Assembly: GCA_945859605.1 (NCBI GenBank) | Contig: OX243820.1 | Coordinates: forward strand, 24,857,559 to 24,921,558 | DNA length: 64,000 bases | From: Lumbricus rubellus | Taxonomy: Eukaryota; Annelida; Clitellata; Crassiclitellata; Lumbricidae | Direction of reading: 5' to 3' | Shown here: in pieces, positions 1 to 12,488 of the stretch | Layout: each line of letters opens with the position of its first letter | How positions within the stretch are numbered: position 1 is the stretch's first letter | The notes under the pieces: generated by a model | Databases searched by the model: none | Told to the model about the DNA's origin: nothing | What the model saw: only the letters and a program-made list of their open reading frames with translations | Translations under genes and position numbers: made by a program

Positions 1-402
1 ATCGTAATCAATCAAATTTGCTATGTAGCATGAATTAAAATGCTGAAACGACAGGTCTGCTTTTTAAATGACAGGTAGATTAGACCTGTCCTTTTTAGCA
101 AACTCAATGAATTACTAATGGCAGCATTACTGCAATTAGCAATGTCACTAACACTACCACTAACTGATAAAATACACTTAGCAAAAAACTTGATTCGATC
201 AGTTGCGTGAGTTATGGGTCATTCCACTTAAACTTACGTTCAAAATTTCTTCAACTCTCTATTTAGAGGTTCATTCTTTCATGCTGGCATCACTTTACTA
301 ACTAAATCCATGATTGCGCCATCTTCAGTAGATATTAGTTATCAACTGTGACCCTCTAGTGGTAGCCATCAGGTAAATTACCCCGAGAGGTATCAGTATC
401 TA
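1..402. other. Intergenic, no gene seen
   Basis: AT-rich unique-looking DNA with no convincing coding frame or repeat. It ends at the TA dinucleotide (401-402) that is the left target site of the mariner element. Confidence 0.5.
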
Positions 403-1398
403 CACGGTGATTCATAAAAAACGTTACCCTACATAAGTCAGCATAACTCATGTCAATGACCATCAAATTTAATGGCATTTCAGAATAATATGGCTTGATG
501 ATCTAGCCAAGTGCTATATAAATTATTTCACATTCAGAGCTATAATGACGTAACGCGGATGACGAAACTAATGACGTCACGATAATCTCGAGAAACAAGC
601 AAAATTCCAACGTTCCTGTCAGTCACTGAGGTTTAATCATGCAAACCTGGTCAATTTCATCTGGTTTAGCCTACTGGTGAGAAATTGCTTACTGTGGCAT
701 CACCCAGTAACAATCAGAATGTTTGCAATAACGTATCTGCCGGTACACAGAAGAGGGACGTTCCAGCAAATCGTCTTTTGCGGAATCGACCAATTTTCAG
801 CAAATCCCTTATGCATGGCATCGGTCGGGTCTCTGCACTTGGTCGTACGAACATATCCATTTCACCGATCCAGAATGACTGATGTTGAGGTCAATGGACA
901 ATATCACAGAGATGTTCCACTTTGCCAGGCATTCGTGACATTACGGAGCAAGCTTATTTCATCGTCCATCCTAAAATCCCTGGTGCGCACAGAGCTCGAG
1001 AGACCATTGTGTAATGGAAACTGAAACTCCTGATTTCATCCCGCCTACTTTGTGGCCACCCAACAGTCTTTAAATCCAGTAGACTAAAAGATCTGTAGTG
1101 TCATGCAAGAAAATGTATACGGAATTCGGATATGTGATGTCAACGAGTTGTGTCGTTGAATTGTGGAGGCATTGGAGACAATGGATCATCGCATCATTGA
1201 TGAATCAGCCAAGAAATGCGTATGCGTCTTCGCGCATGCGTATCTGCCAAATGAGGGTAATTTCGAAAATAAATTTGAACTTTCATAATATTCAGAAATG
1301 AATCCCCTATCTACACCTAAAATTTGGTCAACATAACCCGATGTTTGGCGTAGTTACAGTGAAATATGTAGGGTAACGTTTTTTTACGAATCACCGTG
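403..1398 (+). mobile_element. Decayed mariner-type DNA transposon
   Basis: The ends are near-perfect inverted repeats: the left starts CACGGTGATTCATAAAAAAC and the reverse complement of the right starts CACGGTGATTCGTAAAAAAA, both continuing into GTTACCCTACATA. TA lies directly outside each end (401-402 and 1399-1400), the target-site duplication of the Tc1/mariner superfamily. At 996 bp it is shorter than an intact mariner (about 1.3 kb). The right flank reads into a fragment resembling the GAGGCGCTA-type LINE/SINE tail common in this window, so it probably inserted into an older repeat. A palindromic CRE-like TGACGTCA at 572-579 lies inside the element. Confidence 0.85.
780..1290 (+). pseudogene. 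Mariner transposase remnant, frameshifted
   Basis: Fragments of the catalytic and C-terminal part of a mariner-type transposase can be read across several frames: VSALGRTN near 825, AHRARETI near 985, then PPTLWPPNS near 1035-1070 (the region before the last catalytic acid), and VYGIRICDVNELC and DHRIIDESA further on. Stops and frame changes separate them, and the N-terminal DNA-binding part is missing. It cannot encode an active enzyme. The assignment rests on remembered motif order of the family, not on a search. Confidence 0.75.
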
Positions 1399-1400
1399 TA

Positions 1401-2597
1401 GGTTCGAAGAGGCGCTAAACAAATTCTCAGAATGAATCAAAGAAACGCAGCCCTGGCTTCCAAGGAGGACTGGATTCAATCAAGGCCCTCCTTTTGGATG
1501 ATAGCCTACGCTCTGGGTGTTTTGTTATCCAAAGGCATACATGTATACATGTAGGCCTATACATGTACATTGTACATCAAAGAAAGCCTTCTGCTCCATT
1601 TTTGAGCCAACCTGGACGCCGATCAATACGATCTGCTCCTCTTGAAGAAGATTTACACGTTCTACGCGCTTACTTCTTCTGCGCATGTTTCCGAGGCGCT
1701 AATCAGGTCTTCTCATGCTTCTACCATCCTGCAAATCTGCTCTGTTTCGATGATGCACAACAACAACAACTACAACATCATCATCATTTCTGGTCACCTA
1801 CTTTTACTCAGATCAATCCGATGGTCACACGAGCAGCGATTTTGGAAGGTGTGTGAAGGGTAAAACGACCAGGTGGTCATTAAAGGGACTAAAGAAGAAG
1901 CAAGGTCTTCCTGTCATTAGTTGTTCGGGTCATATGATCATATCGGCCAAATGCTTGGCAAGACTGTTAATAAGAGTAATGTCAGCCTGACTGATCAAAC
2001 CAAGAACAGAGCAGTAGGCAAAGTTAGCAGGGTGATCATATCAAACATGTCGTGTCACCTTTTGGTCTGGCTTTAATTTTAGCAGCACCACCAGCGCTAC
2101 TCTGTGCAGCTGCTCCTGATGTGGTACTAATCTGCCATGCAGTTCGTCGACTGTGACACATGAGGCAAGGCGTCTCCTTCTCTCCCACTGAATAAGCATC
2201 ATCCTGTCGAGAGGGTGGGGGAGGGCACTTCCCAACAAACCATTCGAATAATACTGGCTTAATTCTTACATGATGATGACGGAAGGACAACTTTAACGAC
2301 GCATCAGCAAATGACGTTGCTACTGATCCCTTGTGGCGCCGATCGGATTATCACGCTTGAGCCACAGTAGTAATCCGTGTGCAACATTACCTGGGCATGA
2401 AAACAATAATGGCAGCAGGAACAGTAATAAATGCGTCAGTGCAAAGACATCCTGTCGTGGTCACAGATATAGCCTGCGTGTCGGCCTATATTATAGGCAA
2501 CATCCTCTGAACAGCCGTCCATTACATCTCTCGGCTGTTTAAACTTGAAGGAAATCCGTTTGTTAGTTCAACCTGTGTGTGTGTGTGTGTGTGCGCG
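1401..2597. other. Intergenic, no gene supported
   Basis: Contains a short LINE/SINE-type tail (about 1403-1440, GAGGCGCTA then GAATGAATC) and a (GT)n stretch at about 2573-2595. Open frames here have no recognisable domain and overlap low-complexity sequence. I see no exon. Confidence 0.4.
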
Positions 2598-2896
2598 CAA
2601 GGGCGGATCCAGGGGCAATCCGGCCATGCCCCCATTTAAAAATTGCATGGAACGTGGTGGCCCCCATTCGATTTCAAATTGGCAATGGGGGATAGGGGTG
2701 CCATGGCATAATGGCCCTCCCATTAAAAATTTCAGCTTTTCCGCGGATGAAAAGGTACTTTTCGCTCAGTCAAATGACGAATGACTAAACAAGTCATCAA
2801 CTTTTTGGCGACCAATGACGAGAAATATTTCCCTGCCTGCCCCAAGACCAAAGATTTTGGCCACCCCCTCTTCGAACAGTTCTGCATCCGCCACTG
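2598..2896. mobile_element. MITE-like element inside a TG microsatellite
   Basis: Terminal inverted repeats of about 15 bp: left CAAGGGCGGATCCAG, reverse complement of right CAGTGGCGGATGCAG (3 mismatches). It is flanked on both sides by (TG)n, so it appears to have inserted into a microsatellite; target-site duplication length cannot be resolved there. No coding capacity. End sequence and size suggest a hAT-type non-autonomous element, but this is tentative. Confidence 0.55.
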
Positions 2897-2952
2897 TGTG
2901 TGTGTATGTGTGCGCGTGCTTGTGTGTGTGCGTGTGTGGGTGCGTGTGTGTG
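2897..2952. repeat. (TG)n microsatellite
   Basis: Imperfect TG dinucleotide run with GC interruptions; the right-hand part of the array split by the preceding element. Confidence 0.85.
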
Positions 2953-3059
2953 TTTCAGCCAATGGTGACTTTCAGTTTGTTGTGTATTATTTTGTTAATT
3001 GATGTACTGGTAGTTGGTACATAATTTATTTGCTGCAACGACACTTAACATCATTTTAT

Positions 3060-3135
3060 AGGCCAGCGCAAAGAGCGCCTCTGAGTAGTTATCTCGAAGA
3101 GGCGCTATATAACTTCTCGAAGTGAATTGAATGAA
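3060..3135 (+). repeat. LINE/SINE 3'-tail fragment (GCGCCTCTGAGTAG family)
   Basis: Reads GCGCCTCTGAGTAG, then GAGGCGCTATATAA, then GAATTGAATGAAT. The same arrangement ends the LINE fragment near 62963-63030 and recurs near 15852-15920, so it is a 3' end of a dispersed retroelement family. Confidence 0.6.
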
Positions 3136-3375
3136 TCCTGGCATGTGTTATGTAATTCGCCTGCTAGATATAATTATACTGATGGTTTCGACCTTTCGTC
3201 TTTGTGCAGAATGTACGATTTCCTTACCGTAATCCCTCGTGTTAACTTCCAAATTTGCCGACACGTCGAGGACCAGGGTCCAGCAACCGACGCCTAATAA
3301 TGTTTAAGAGTCTACGGTTATTGCTCCGAGTCATCGACCATAATAATATCATGTCGACCTGCGATCTATCTATAT

Positions 3376-4799
3376 ATACAATACAATACAATACAATTCA
3401 CTTTATTGCAACCAGAAAACAAGAAAACAATAAAAGTACAAAACATGCATGCATTGGCTACAAAGGGGGGCCCAAAAGGGATGGACATCCCGCTGGGAAG
3501 GGTCACCCAAGTAAAAAAGTCCCAAGAAAAATTAATCAAGATAGCTTAAAAGAAAGAGACTAAAACAAATTAGGTGATGACAGATTGCAGAAAAGCTTAT
3601 ATTGTCAAGAGCATATAGAGAAACAAACTTAACTAAGTACTTAACTAAAATCTTAACTACACATGGTCATGTGCACTTCAAGTAGCATTAGTGGAGGAGA
3701 GTAGAAGAACACGAAGTTTCTTTTTAAATACCTGCAGACTACTCGATTGACGAATGTCAATTGGTATTGTGTTCCATACTTTAGTGCCATAAGATTTAAT
3801 AGTAAACCGCCTAGTATTAGATTGAGCTTTGACAGGGCGAAAAGCAGATGAATTCCTAGTGAAATGCGAATGGATGTCAGAGGCGTGAGGGAGGTAACCT
3901 TGGAATACCGAAGGAAGGAGACCGTGTTCGAGTCGAAAAAAGAACTCGCTAATTTGGAGATCCTTTATCTGGTCAATTTTCAGGAGATGAAGTTCATTAA
4001 AGGAAGGGCCAGTGTGTTCCCGTTTACGAATACCCGCAATTATACGAACAGCCCTCTTCTGTAAGATTACAAGTTTATGAAGCCTGGATTCGTATGTCGA
4101 TGCCCAAACAAGGTTGCAATATGTGAGGTAGGGGTAGACAAGGGTATAATACAAATTCATTCTAATTGTCTTTGGCAAGATATAAGCAACGCGGGAAATA
4201 ATACCAATATTTTTAGCAATTTTAGTTGAAATTTGATTAATATGAACTTTCCAGGTCAAATGTTGATCTATATGCACACCTAAGAATTTTGTAGATTCAA
4301 CTTGATTGATGGAAATATCATCAATAAGCAAACAGAGATTGTCATTTGGCTTTATTTTCCGGTGGGATTTAAATAAAATAAAGTTGGTTTTATCTAAATT
4401 AAGGGTGAGTTTATTTGCATGGAACCAAACAGCTATGCTAGATAGTTCCACGTTCACAGTTTGAAACAACGTCTGCCATGAACCATTGGAGTAAAAAACG
4501 TTGGTGTCATCGGCAAATAGAATAAAAAACATTGTTGGAGAGACATTGGCCAAGTCATTAATATAAAGCAGGAAAAGGAGTGGTCCGAGGTTGGAGCCTT
4601 GAGGAACTCCATATTTGATCAACCCTAGCTCAGAAAGGACACCATTACAGAGAACTCTTTGTGTACGGCTCTCAAAATAGCTGGCAAACCATCTGAGCTG
4701 AGTCCCCCTAATTCCATAGTTGTCTAATTTTTTAAGCAAAATATTATGGTCTACCGTATCAAACGCTTTAGCTAGATCAAAGAAGATTCCCACTGAGTA
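3376..4799 (-). mobile_element. 5'-truncated non-LTR retrotransposon (CR1/jockey-like)
   Basis: A minus-strand LINE ending in a short tandem 3' tail (TGTAT units, seen on the plus strand as ATACA repeats at 3376-3397). The endonuclease and first part of the reverse transcriptase are missing; homology starts near 4799 next to an AT-rich palindromic stretch. Bases 3376-3784 match 26634-27042 with no difference that I could see and a constant offset, which argues for recent activity of this family. Confidence 0.88.
3678..4799 (-). pseudogene. Reverse transcriptase C-terminal fragment of the LINE
   Basis: An open minus-strand frame of about 370 codons carries reverse-transcriptase motifs in the usual order: motif A (FFDLAKAFDTVDH), motif B (GVPQGSNLGPLLFLLYIND), the catalytic FADDT box, then a thumb and C-terminal region with VWNTIPIDIRQ. 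The frame is uninterrupted to its stop at 3678, so this copy is young, but it lacks the upstream endonuclease and fingers and cannot work alone. The ATG-initiated residues before EYSVGIFF come from flanking AT-rich DNA and are not part of the protein. The clade (CR1, jockey or L2-like) is not resolved. Confidence 0.88.
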
Positions 4800-5223
4800 T
4801 TCATTATATACATATATATGCTTATGTATATAAGCATATATATATATGCTTAATCCCATTATAATTACAGTCAATGGCTTTAGGCGTCTGAGCAGGAAAT
4901 GCGTCAGATCGTATAACAGAGTGAGATATTAAGGTGATCAATCGTAGCGCATTATAAATTATGGTCTTACAGCGTCGTTATGTCAAAATCTGTTCGGCCT
5001 TTGTTTTCGACGTTCATGTTCATCGAACCGTGTAGCCTATGTAAGCGAAGCGAGACGGCTTGACCAGTCAAGCGATACCTGACCATGTCGAACTTGATTT
5101 ACTGTTTTTTTTACTGACTGTGTTCAGGCTGCTGTTCAGTGGCTGGACGACGCGTTCTGTAAAAACTAAATAATAAATAATAACTGACTGCTTTGTTCGA
5201 CTGACGTAACTGGTGAATTGTAG
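4800..5223. other. Non-coding, presumed HCN intron
   Basis: Starts with an AT-rich self-complementary stretch (about 4800-4855, CATATATATGCTTATG-type) and continues as unique-looking sequence to the splice acceptor before the S1 exon. I looked here for the HCN N-terminal domain and did not find it. Confidence 0.45.
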
Positions 5224-5387
5224 ATTCTACTGGGATCTGTTTATGTTGCTGTTGCTGTTGGCCAATGTGATTGTTCTGCCTGTCACCATTTCATTCTTCA
5301 ACGACGACCTTAGCATCCAGAACATCGTCTTCAACAGCTTCTCTGACACCGTCTTTCTCATCGACCTCGTCATTAACTTCAGAACAG
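5224..5387 (+). CDS. HCN exon: S1 and start of S2
   Basis: Acceptor TTGTAG, donor CAG|GTCGAA. Reads [20 protein letters not shown] (S1) and on to [13 protein letters not shown]. The first base completes an arginine-type codon from a missing upstream exon. This is the FYWDL start of the HCN membrane region. Confidence 0.93.
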
Positions 5388-5724
5388 GTCGAACAGGATT
5401 AAATGAATGTAAAGTTGTACACACTTGCATGCACTATGATTGCATTAGTTATGCTTACATATGTTAGATAGATAGCCTACATATATATACATACATACAT
5501 ACATACATACATACATACATACATACATACATACATACATACATACATACATACATACATACATACATACATACATACATACATACATACATACATACAT
5601 ACATACATACATACATACATACATACATACAAATGTACATAATACATACATACATGTACATACATACATACATACATACATACATGCATACATACATACA
5701 TACATACATACATACATACATACA

Positions 5725-5758
<34 letters not shown>

Positions 5759-8700
5759 CATACATACATGTACATACATGCATGCATACATACAATACAT
5801 GCATTCATAAATTCACATATAATTACTGTGCATGACTTGTATTCATACATGAATATTTGCATAAGCATGTACAATTTGTACATACAAACATTGGCTTACA
5901 TCAACGCACGCACGAATACATTGAATCGAACATACATGCAGTATTGTGTACACAGGACGTGTGTGTAACCTGTAGGTGTCATAGCCGACAATTTTGCCGA
6001 CGAGATCATTCTGGAGCCGAGAGAAATAGCGAGACATTACCTTCGATCGTTCTTCTTCCTTGATTTGATTAGCTCTATTCCTCTCGACTACATCCTTCTT
6101 ACTCTGTGGCCGGCAGATAGCGTCACTCAGATAATCCACGCAGGTCAGTCAGCTTACGTTCATTTAACTGTCTAGACGTCGTGTAGACTTTGAACGCATC
6201 ATTGTTGCTTTTCACTTTGAAAATAACCGTGGTTACTTGCAACCTGAAAAACAGTCATTTTTACAGTTGACTTTTTAGACTGTCTTGTTGTTTTGAAAAC
6301 GTCGCAATAGTCTACATGCATACATTGTGCACAATTTGCACAATTTCATGTGGGTCCATGCTACAAAACACTTCGAATCACTTTTAAATCAAATCATGGA
6401 GCAGTATAATCAAATCAGGCATCTTCATGCACTATGACCCTTTCTGTGAAGTGATCAAATCGCGATAAAAAATGAAAACTCAAAATCATTATAAAGATTA
6501 ATAATTATAGGCTAATCACCTTGTCACCTTGTGCTGTCAGTTCGTTGAACTCTAGCGATCGTCAAGGCCAGCCATCTCCATTGCTTTCTTTCTGATGTTG
6601 CTTCTCTTAGTTGTTCCAGATTCATTCCTGTTGTTTCTTGAACATCGTCCAACCACCTTTTCCTTGGTCGCCCTTGTTTTCTCCTTCCCTCTCCGCACGC
6701 CAGCATCATATCTTTCTCCAAACCATTTGAACGCATAACATGACCAAAGAAAACCAACTTTCTTCTTAGCACTGTTTGTTGTAACGACTCATCCATATCG
6801 ATACCAATTTCTGTGCGCACCCACTCATTTGTTCTTTTTTCTTTCCAAGATATTCTCTGCATCTTCCTCCAAATCCACATCTCACATGCGTTACATGTGT
6901 ATAGGCTAATACAAACAATAATTATAATGATGATGATAATTATAATGAAAATGATGATGATAATAATAATAATACTAGCCTAATACAGTCCAATAGTAGT
7001 AGTAATAGTAGTACTGGTAATAGGCCTACTGATTTTTACTAAATTCGAAGGATCAGCGGTCCTACATTTTGTATGAAGCAGGGATGAAAGTGAACCAGGT
7101 CTGTCCTGATCTTCGACCCGGCATTGACTTTCGTGTTCCGCCGTTGCCTGATCTTAGCCTGGTCGCGTGTTTAACATTTAAACCTATGCATTCATTATAA
7201 ATATGTTATTGGCTGCCAATTTTTGCATCTGCAAACAACGATTGCAAATAGGTCATCAGATTTTAAAGATGAAAATTATTTGCAGTTTCAAGACAACATG
7301 GAGCTAAAAATGGCCATCAGAAAAAAGTTCGTTTGGAAATTTATTTCGAAAAAAATGGTCTTGCCACCATCCGCATCAGACCACGGCTCCGTTGTCAAAC
7401 CATTTTCAACCTTGCTATGAAGTAATAGTAATAGTAATATTTCGTTACATTACTATTCTACAGGTCGAGCCCTTCGCATGGTTAGACTGAAGTAATAGTA
7501 ATAGTAATATTTCGTTACATTACTATTCTACAGGTCGAGCCCTTCGCATGGTTAGACTGGTTAAACTGCTGAGCCTACTTCGACTCCTTCGCCTATCTCG
7601 TCTCGTGCGATACGTCAACCAATGGCAGGAGGTAATAATAATTACAATGCATTAGGATTTAATTATTAATCTTGATTCTGACTATGGCTACATTGCATGC
7701 AGACCGATCATATTGTAGCTGGGTATTAATTATTACGGGTCGACCATGCACCGTTTCTAATCCCGATCCATTCTGTGATATCACGTAGACCTACTGTATA
7801 CACTCCGTTGGCAGAACTGTGCATGTAGGCCTATGCATACACCACAGAGAAGTGTGTGTATGTGTGCGTGAGTGTGTGTCACTGTGTGTGTGTGAGAGAG
7901 TGTGTCCTTGGTTCTAGTTAGCCTGCAGATGAGCACCGTTTACCACGCTCTATGCCATTGGGGATTTGCAGGTCCTCTCTTTCGCAAGTCAATTTTGAGT
8001 TCATCGGGATTTCCCGTTGCACCTGGTGTTCCATTTGATATCTCGCTTGGAGCAATCTATAATTAGACAAAAATACACAATCTACTTACTTACTGCTTCA
8101 TTTCAACATCATAGATGGTCGGTTTGTCTTAGTAGGTCAAACCTGTTGAGTATATTTAGATGGTCATGCATGCACATTGCACATAGCACCTTTGATAGCA
8201 ACGGCACTTTAAAAGCTTTTTAAATAGCCTACATCGGATTTAATATTCTATTATTTTGTTCGAGTGCTATAGGACCTAAGGTATGACACTAGGAATAAAA
8301 TCTCTTTGATTGTATGCTTGCGCCGCAGTCAAAACACAATTCACTTTCTTAATCTGAAAGCGTCTGAGCCTCTGATGCCTGCTCTGTTTGTGTGTATGTA
8401 TAATGTGTACGTTTGATCTGACCCGTAGGCCTACTTAAGAATATGACTGCAGTTCATCTGTCTGAAAACATCGTGAGACGATCGTCAATCTATATCTATA
8501 AAAGAGAATGTGGCTATGTAGGCCTAATGTATGTATGTATATGTTTGTCCAGAATGCACGCTCACAGTTTTGCAGCTATTGTTCTGAAACATTGTATATT
8601 GGCAGACTTTCAGCAGGACCATCCAGTAGAGCTGTTTGCAGTTCTTTATTTACTTTAAATCCCCAGATACAGACATTTTAAACTTCGACGCGGACCTTAT

Positions 8701-11700
8701 ATTTACTAACGACCCAATTGCTTCTGACGTAATTTTTACGTCATTTTTACGTCATTTTTAACCAAAGGCGGAATCAGTCGCTCTCATTGCTGAAGCTCTG
8801 GGAAAAGATAAATGCATTCGGCCAAGCAGTGGACGAAGAGGAGCTCAACCCGCAGATGAGGGGAAGGCCATTCCAGGCAGAGGGGCATAAATCATCATTA
8901 TTATTGTTGTGCGAGAGTGAGACGGGAAAAGGAGGAAGGATGAGTGGGAAGGAAGGGGAAAGAAGGGAGGGGAAGGGGTGATGGGTGGAACGGGACGGGA
9001 GTGGAGGCGGAAAGGAGTTTGGGAGGAGGGAGAAAGTGGAGGGGATAAACTCCAGAGTGGCAACGAACCCGCCCCTCTGGAGCTGGGTTTAGGGACGAAT
9101 CCCTTAATTTCCCGGGCAACGCCAGGTACCCCATGCAGCTAGTGGCGATGTCATAAAATGAACAAAGCTAAAAAAGCGCATGCGTGCCGGCGTAACGGTA
9201 CGTACATGTGCATTTACGTATGGGGCATACATATAATGGACATATTTCTACAAATAGGTCTAATATGCACGCATACAAATATATATATATATATATATAG
9301 TCTACATAAGTGTATAATTATATAGACCCATTATACATGTATGCCTACTCGCGCGCACATGGTCATCTTGCCTAGTATACGAGTCCCTTGTCTTTTATGC
9401 TTGTAGGAACAGTTATGCATTCGTTTAGGTGTAAGTTGTGTCGTGGCGACTGTACATCACAGCAGTGCATGCATGCATCCTTCGAGTGTAATGTCTCTCT
9501 GAAGAACTGCATGTATTAAAATAAGCAATAACCGGTCTGCAGAGAAACATCAAATAGACAGCTAATCGAATCTGCTTATTATAGAGTTTCCACTCATATG
9601 ATGCTGCAGCGATATCAAACTATGCATGGTTCATCGTACCTTAGAGAATACGCGAAGGTCTTAGGTCAGATGAAATGCACTGCCTCAATTTTATGCCTCC
9701 ATTCAAGGTTTTAGCGTTACAAGAATGCGTTAGACGATATCTCGAAGTTCTCCAATGTTTGTGCCATGTAAAACTTAACCTACACAGTGGTCAAAGTGGT
9801 TTGGCTGAGCAATGGGAACGTCGGATAGGGGTTAGGTGAGCAATGGGAACGCCAAAAATTGTTTTTATTGGAACGTACGTTTTCTAGGGTTCCATGCATG
9901 GTGAGCCTGAAATGGGAACGCAAGCAAGGCTATGGCTTCTACGTTTCAGTTTCTTATTTTCAGAAGGCTTTAAGTTCAACAACCACACGCTCCAATAATA
10001 GCACACGACAATCCCGAGAACCTCGATGTGGTACATGTACATGACCGATTGTCTGACTAACGATGATTATTGATGAAATGCTCGGTCGGTAATATAATCG
10101 ATTTAAGTCCGCAGTGCGCATACAAAAATAAAAGTTGACGTAAATCAAGTCTCTCTATACTCTATAGGCTCTACTGCAATAGTAGAACGTGACAGACCTT
10201 AACAACAATGAATTATTGCTTACAGGCGCTTGCAAGATACACAAAATCCAATACAGAGGCATTTTGCAAAGCATAGAGGCCCTAGTCCCAAACCTACAAC
10301 AAAATAATAGAGACCCGCATTTAAGGCGCCATTGTTGATTCCCTTTCGTAAATAAAATACGACAGCAATTCTTTACTGTTCAGTTCAGTCGTCGTTTAAG
10401 ACTAAGTTAGTTCTAGAACAAGATATTCCGAATTTGCTGAAGTCATCCATCTTCATACAGGACTGACATTCAATTTTCTTTGACGCGTTGGTTGGAGAAC
10501 GGACCAAAAGAAGACCAAAATTTAAAATAAATTATATTATCCTAGTCCACCCTTCCAGTCTATGTAAGCTTATACGACGGTGTGATCGAAACGCTTGCGT
10601 AGAATCATCACAGCGCCTCTGATTAGTGTTACACTGCGATAGGGGCAATATGAATTTATGAATGCAATGCAATACAATTAGGCTGTCCGCGTGAAGTAAT
10701 TTGTCGAGGATTTTGGGTAATAGGACTCATGACCTCCTGTATAATCTATTATCATGGAAGCCTACAACTAAATCCGGTCGGAAGATAATTATATATTCTA
10801 CTATATTATTCTACTGCTATATAATGGCAACAAACAATTTAGTTGCGGGGAACTAGCCTATTGTTCGTGGGACGCTGTGGTATATATAGGGATATAATTC
10901 TGTTCGGTGCCTTGACGCCGGAAGGTTGCGGTTCAAATCCACCTCAAGCTGCCACGTAGGGACCCTGAGCAGTGAGCAAGTCCTTCACTTGCAATTGACC
11001 ATGCGCTTCGGCGTGTAACTCTGATTCAGTGTCCGCGCGGAAGGGACGCTGCAGTAAGTACTCATACAATGGCATACATACATTAAAATAATGAAGTTAT
11101 TATGAAGAGGAGAATGCATACGGCTTTATAATTGACTTATGTTTCTGCATAGGTCTAATGGTCTATAATATAGCTGCGCCTTATGATTTGTCGATTACAT
11201 TACCCGATGTTGTTGTTGTTGTTGTTTTGCCTGCGTTCAGTTTCTGGCGGTGGCTGGTAAGTTTATGCGCTTCTTCAACCTCGTCGCTCTGATGATGCTC
11301 ATCTCGCATTGGGACGGATGTCTTCAGTGGCTCGTTCCGATGCTGCAGGACTTTCCCATCGACTCATGGGTGGCACTAGAAGACCTACAGGCAACAAAAT
11401 CATTTTAACACCACTCATCTATCTTCATCATCAATGCTTCGACAAGTCATCCATTTAAGCATTCATTCAATTCATCTTACTATGCATGATCCATCCATCC
11501 ATCAATCAATCCATCCACCAATTTATTCATTCATTCATTTCAACGCTTTTGTGAGGTAGCAAAAATAAGGCTACATTAAGAGTCTACATAAATGCCTCAA
11601 TTTTCATATAAGAATACATAATTCAAAATTTAGAATTTTAATTTAGTGTCTAAAACTATGTACCTACCTGTATATAAGGCACCGTTTGACAAGGTGTGAT

Positions 11701-12457
11701 ACGTACATGTATGTCTATTGTATATGCAGCAACGCTGTGGGTCTGTGTTCTCAGATAAAGGAAAGAAGCAGGTTCAGCAGTCGTAATCGTAATCTCCAAA
11801 TTTCTAAAGCGCCACTCGAAAGCCAAGCGCAGGGCACCAACTTATTCGGGAGCGCTGTGTCTAGTCAGAAGGGTTTCCAAAAGAGTATAGGTTAGTCTGA
11901 AGAAGGTCGTAGTCCGGCTCGGTTAACAAACTGTGCCTTCTCAGTGCGTGCGTGGCATACATGGACAATTATTACAACCTAGAATCTTTCGTCATCAAAA
12001 ATGTCATCAAAATAATATTATAGTTCTAAATCGAACGTCTGTGGTTCTGATGCAAACAAAAACTCAACGATCACCCTGTGACCTATTTTGCAGCAGGAAT
12101 ATCAACGGACACCCTGTGACCTATTTTGCAGCAATCCGATTGGACGGAGCAGTACACGTGGTCGCTGTTCAAGGCCCTGTCGCACATGCTGTGCATTGGC
12201 TACGGACGGTATCCACCGCAAAGTACGACGGACGTTTGGCTGACGATGGTCAGCATGCTGATTGGAGCAACCTGCTATGCTATGTTCGTTGGACATGCCA
12301 CGACGCTCATACAGTCGTTCGACACATCCAAAAGGCAATACAGAGAGAAGGTAATCAATCAATCGATCAATCAATCGCTCGATCGATCGATCAATCAATC
12401 AAACCATCAATCAATTTAATCAATGAAGCAAGCAATCAATTCATCAATTAATGAATG

Positions 12458-12488
<31 letters not shown>

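Noticed and set aside
677..1301. Two overlapping frames of 115 and 67 codons as host genes or HCN N-terminus
   Set aside because: They lie within a mariner element and carry scrambled transposase motifs; no HCN N-terminal domain is visible.
5445..5968. Several 100-140-codon frames of Met-Tyr-Val-Cys or Ile-His-Thr-Tyr
   Set aside because: All are translations of the CATA microsatellite in an HCN intron.
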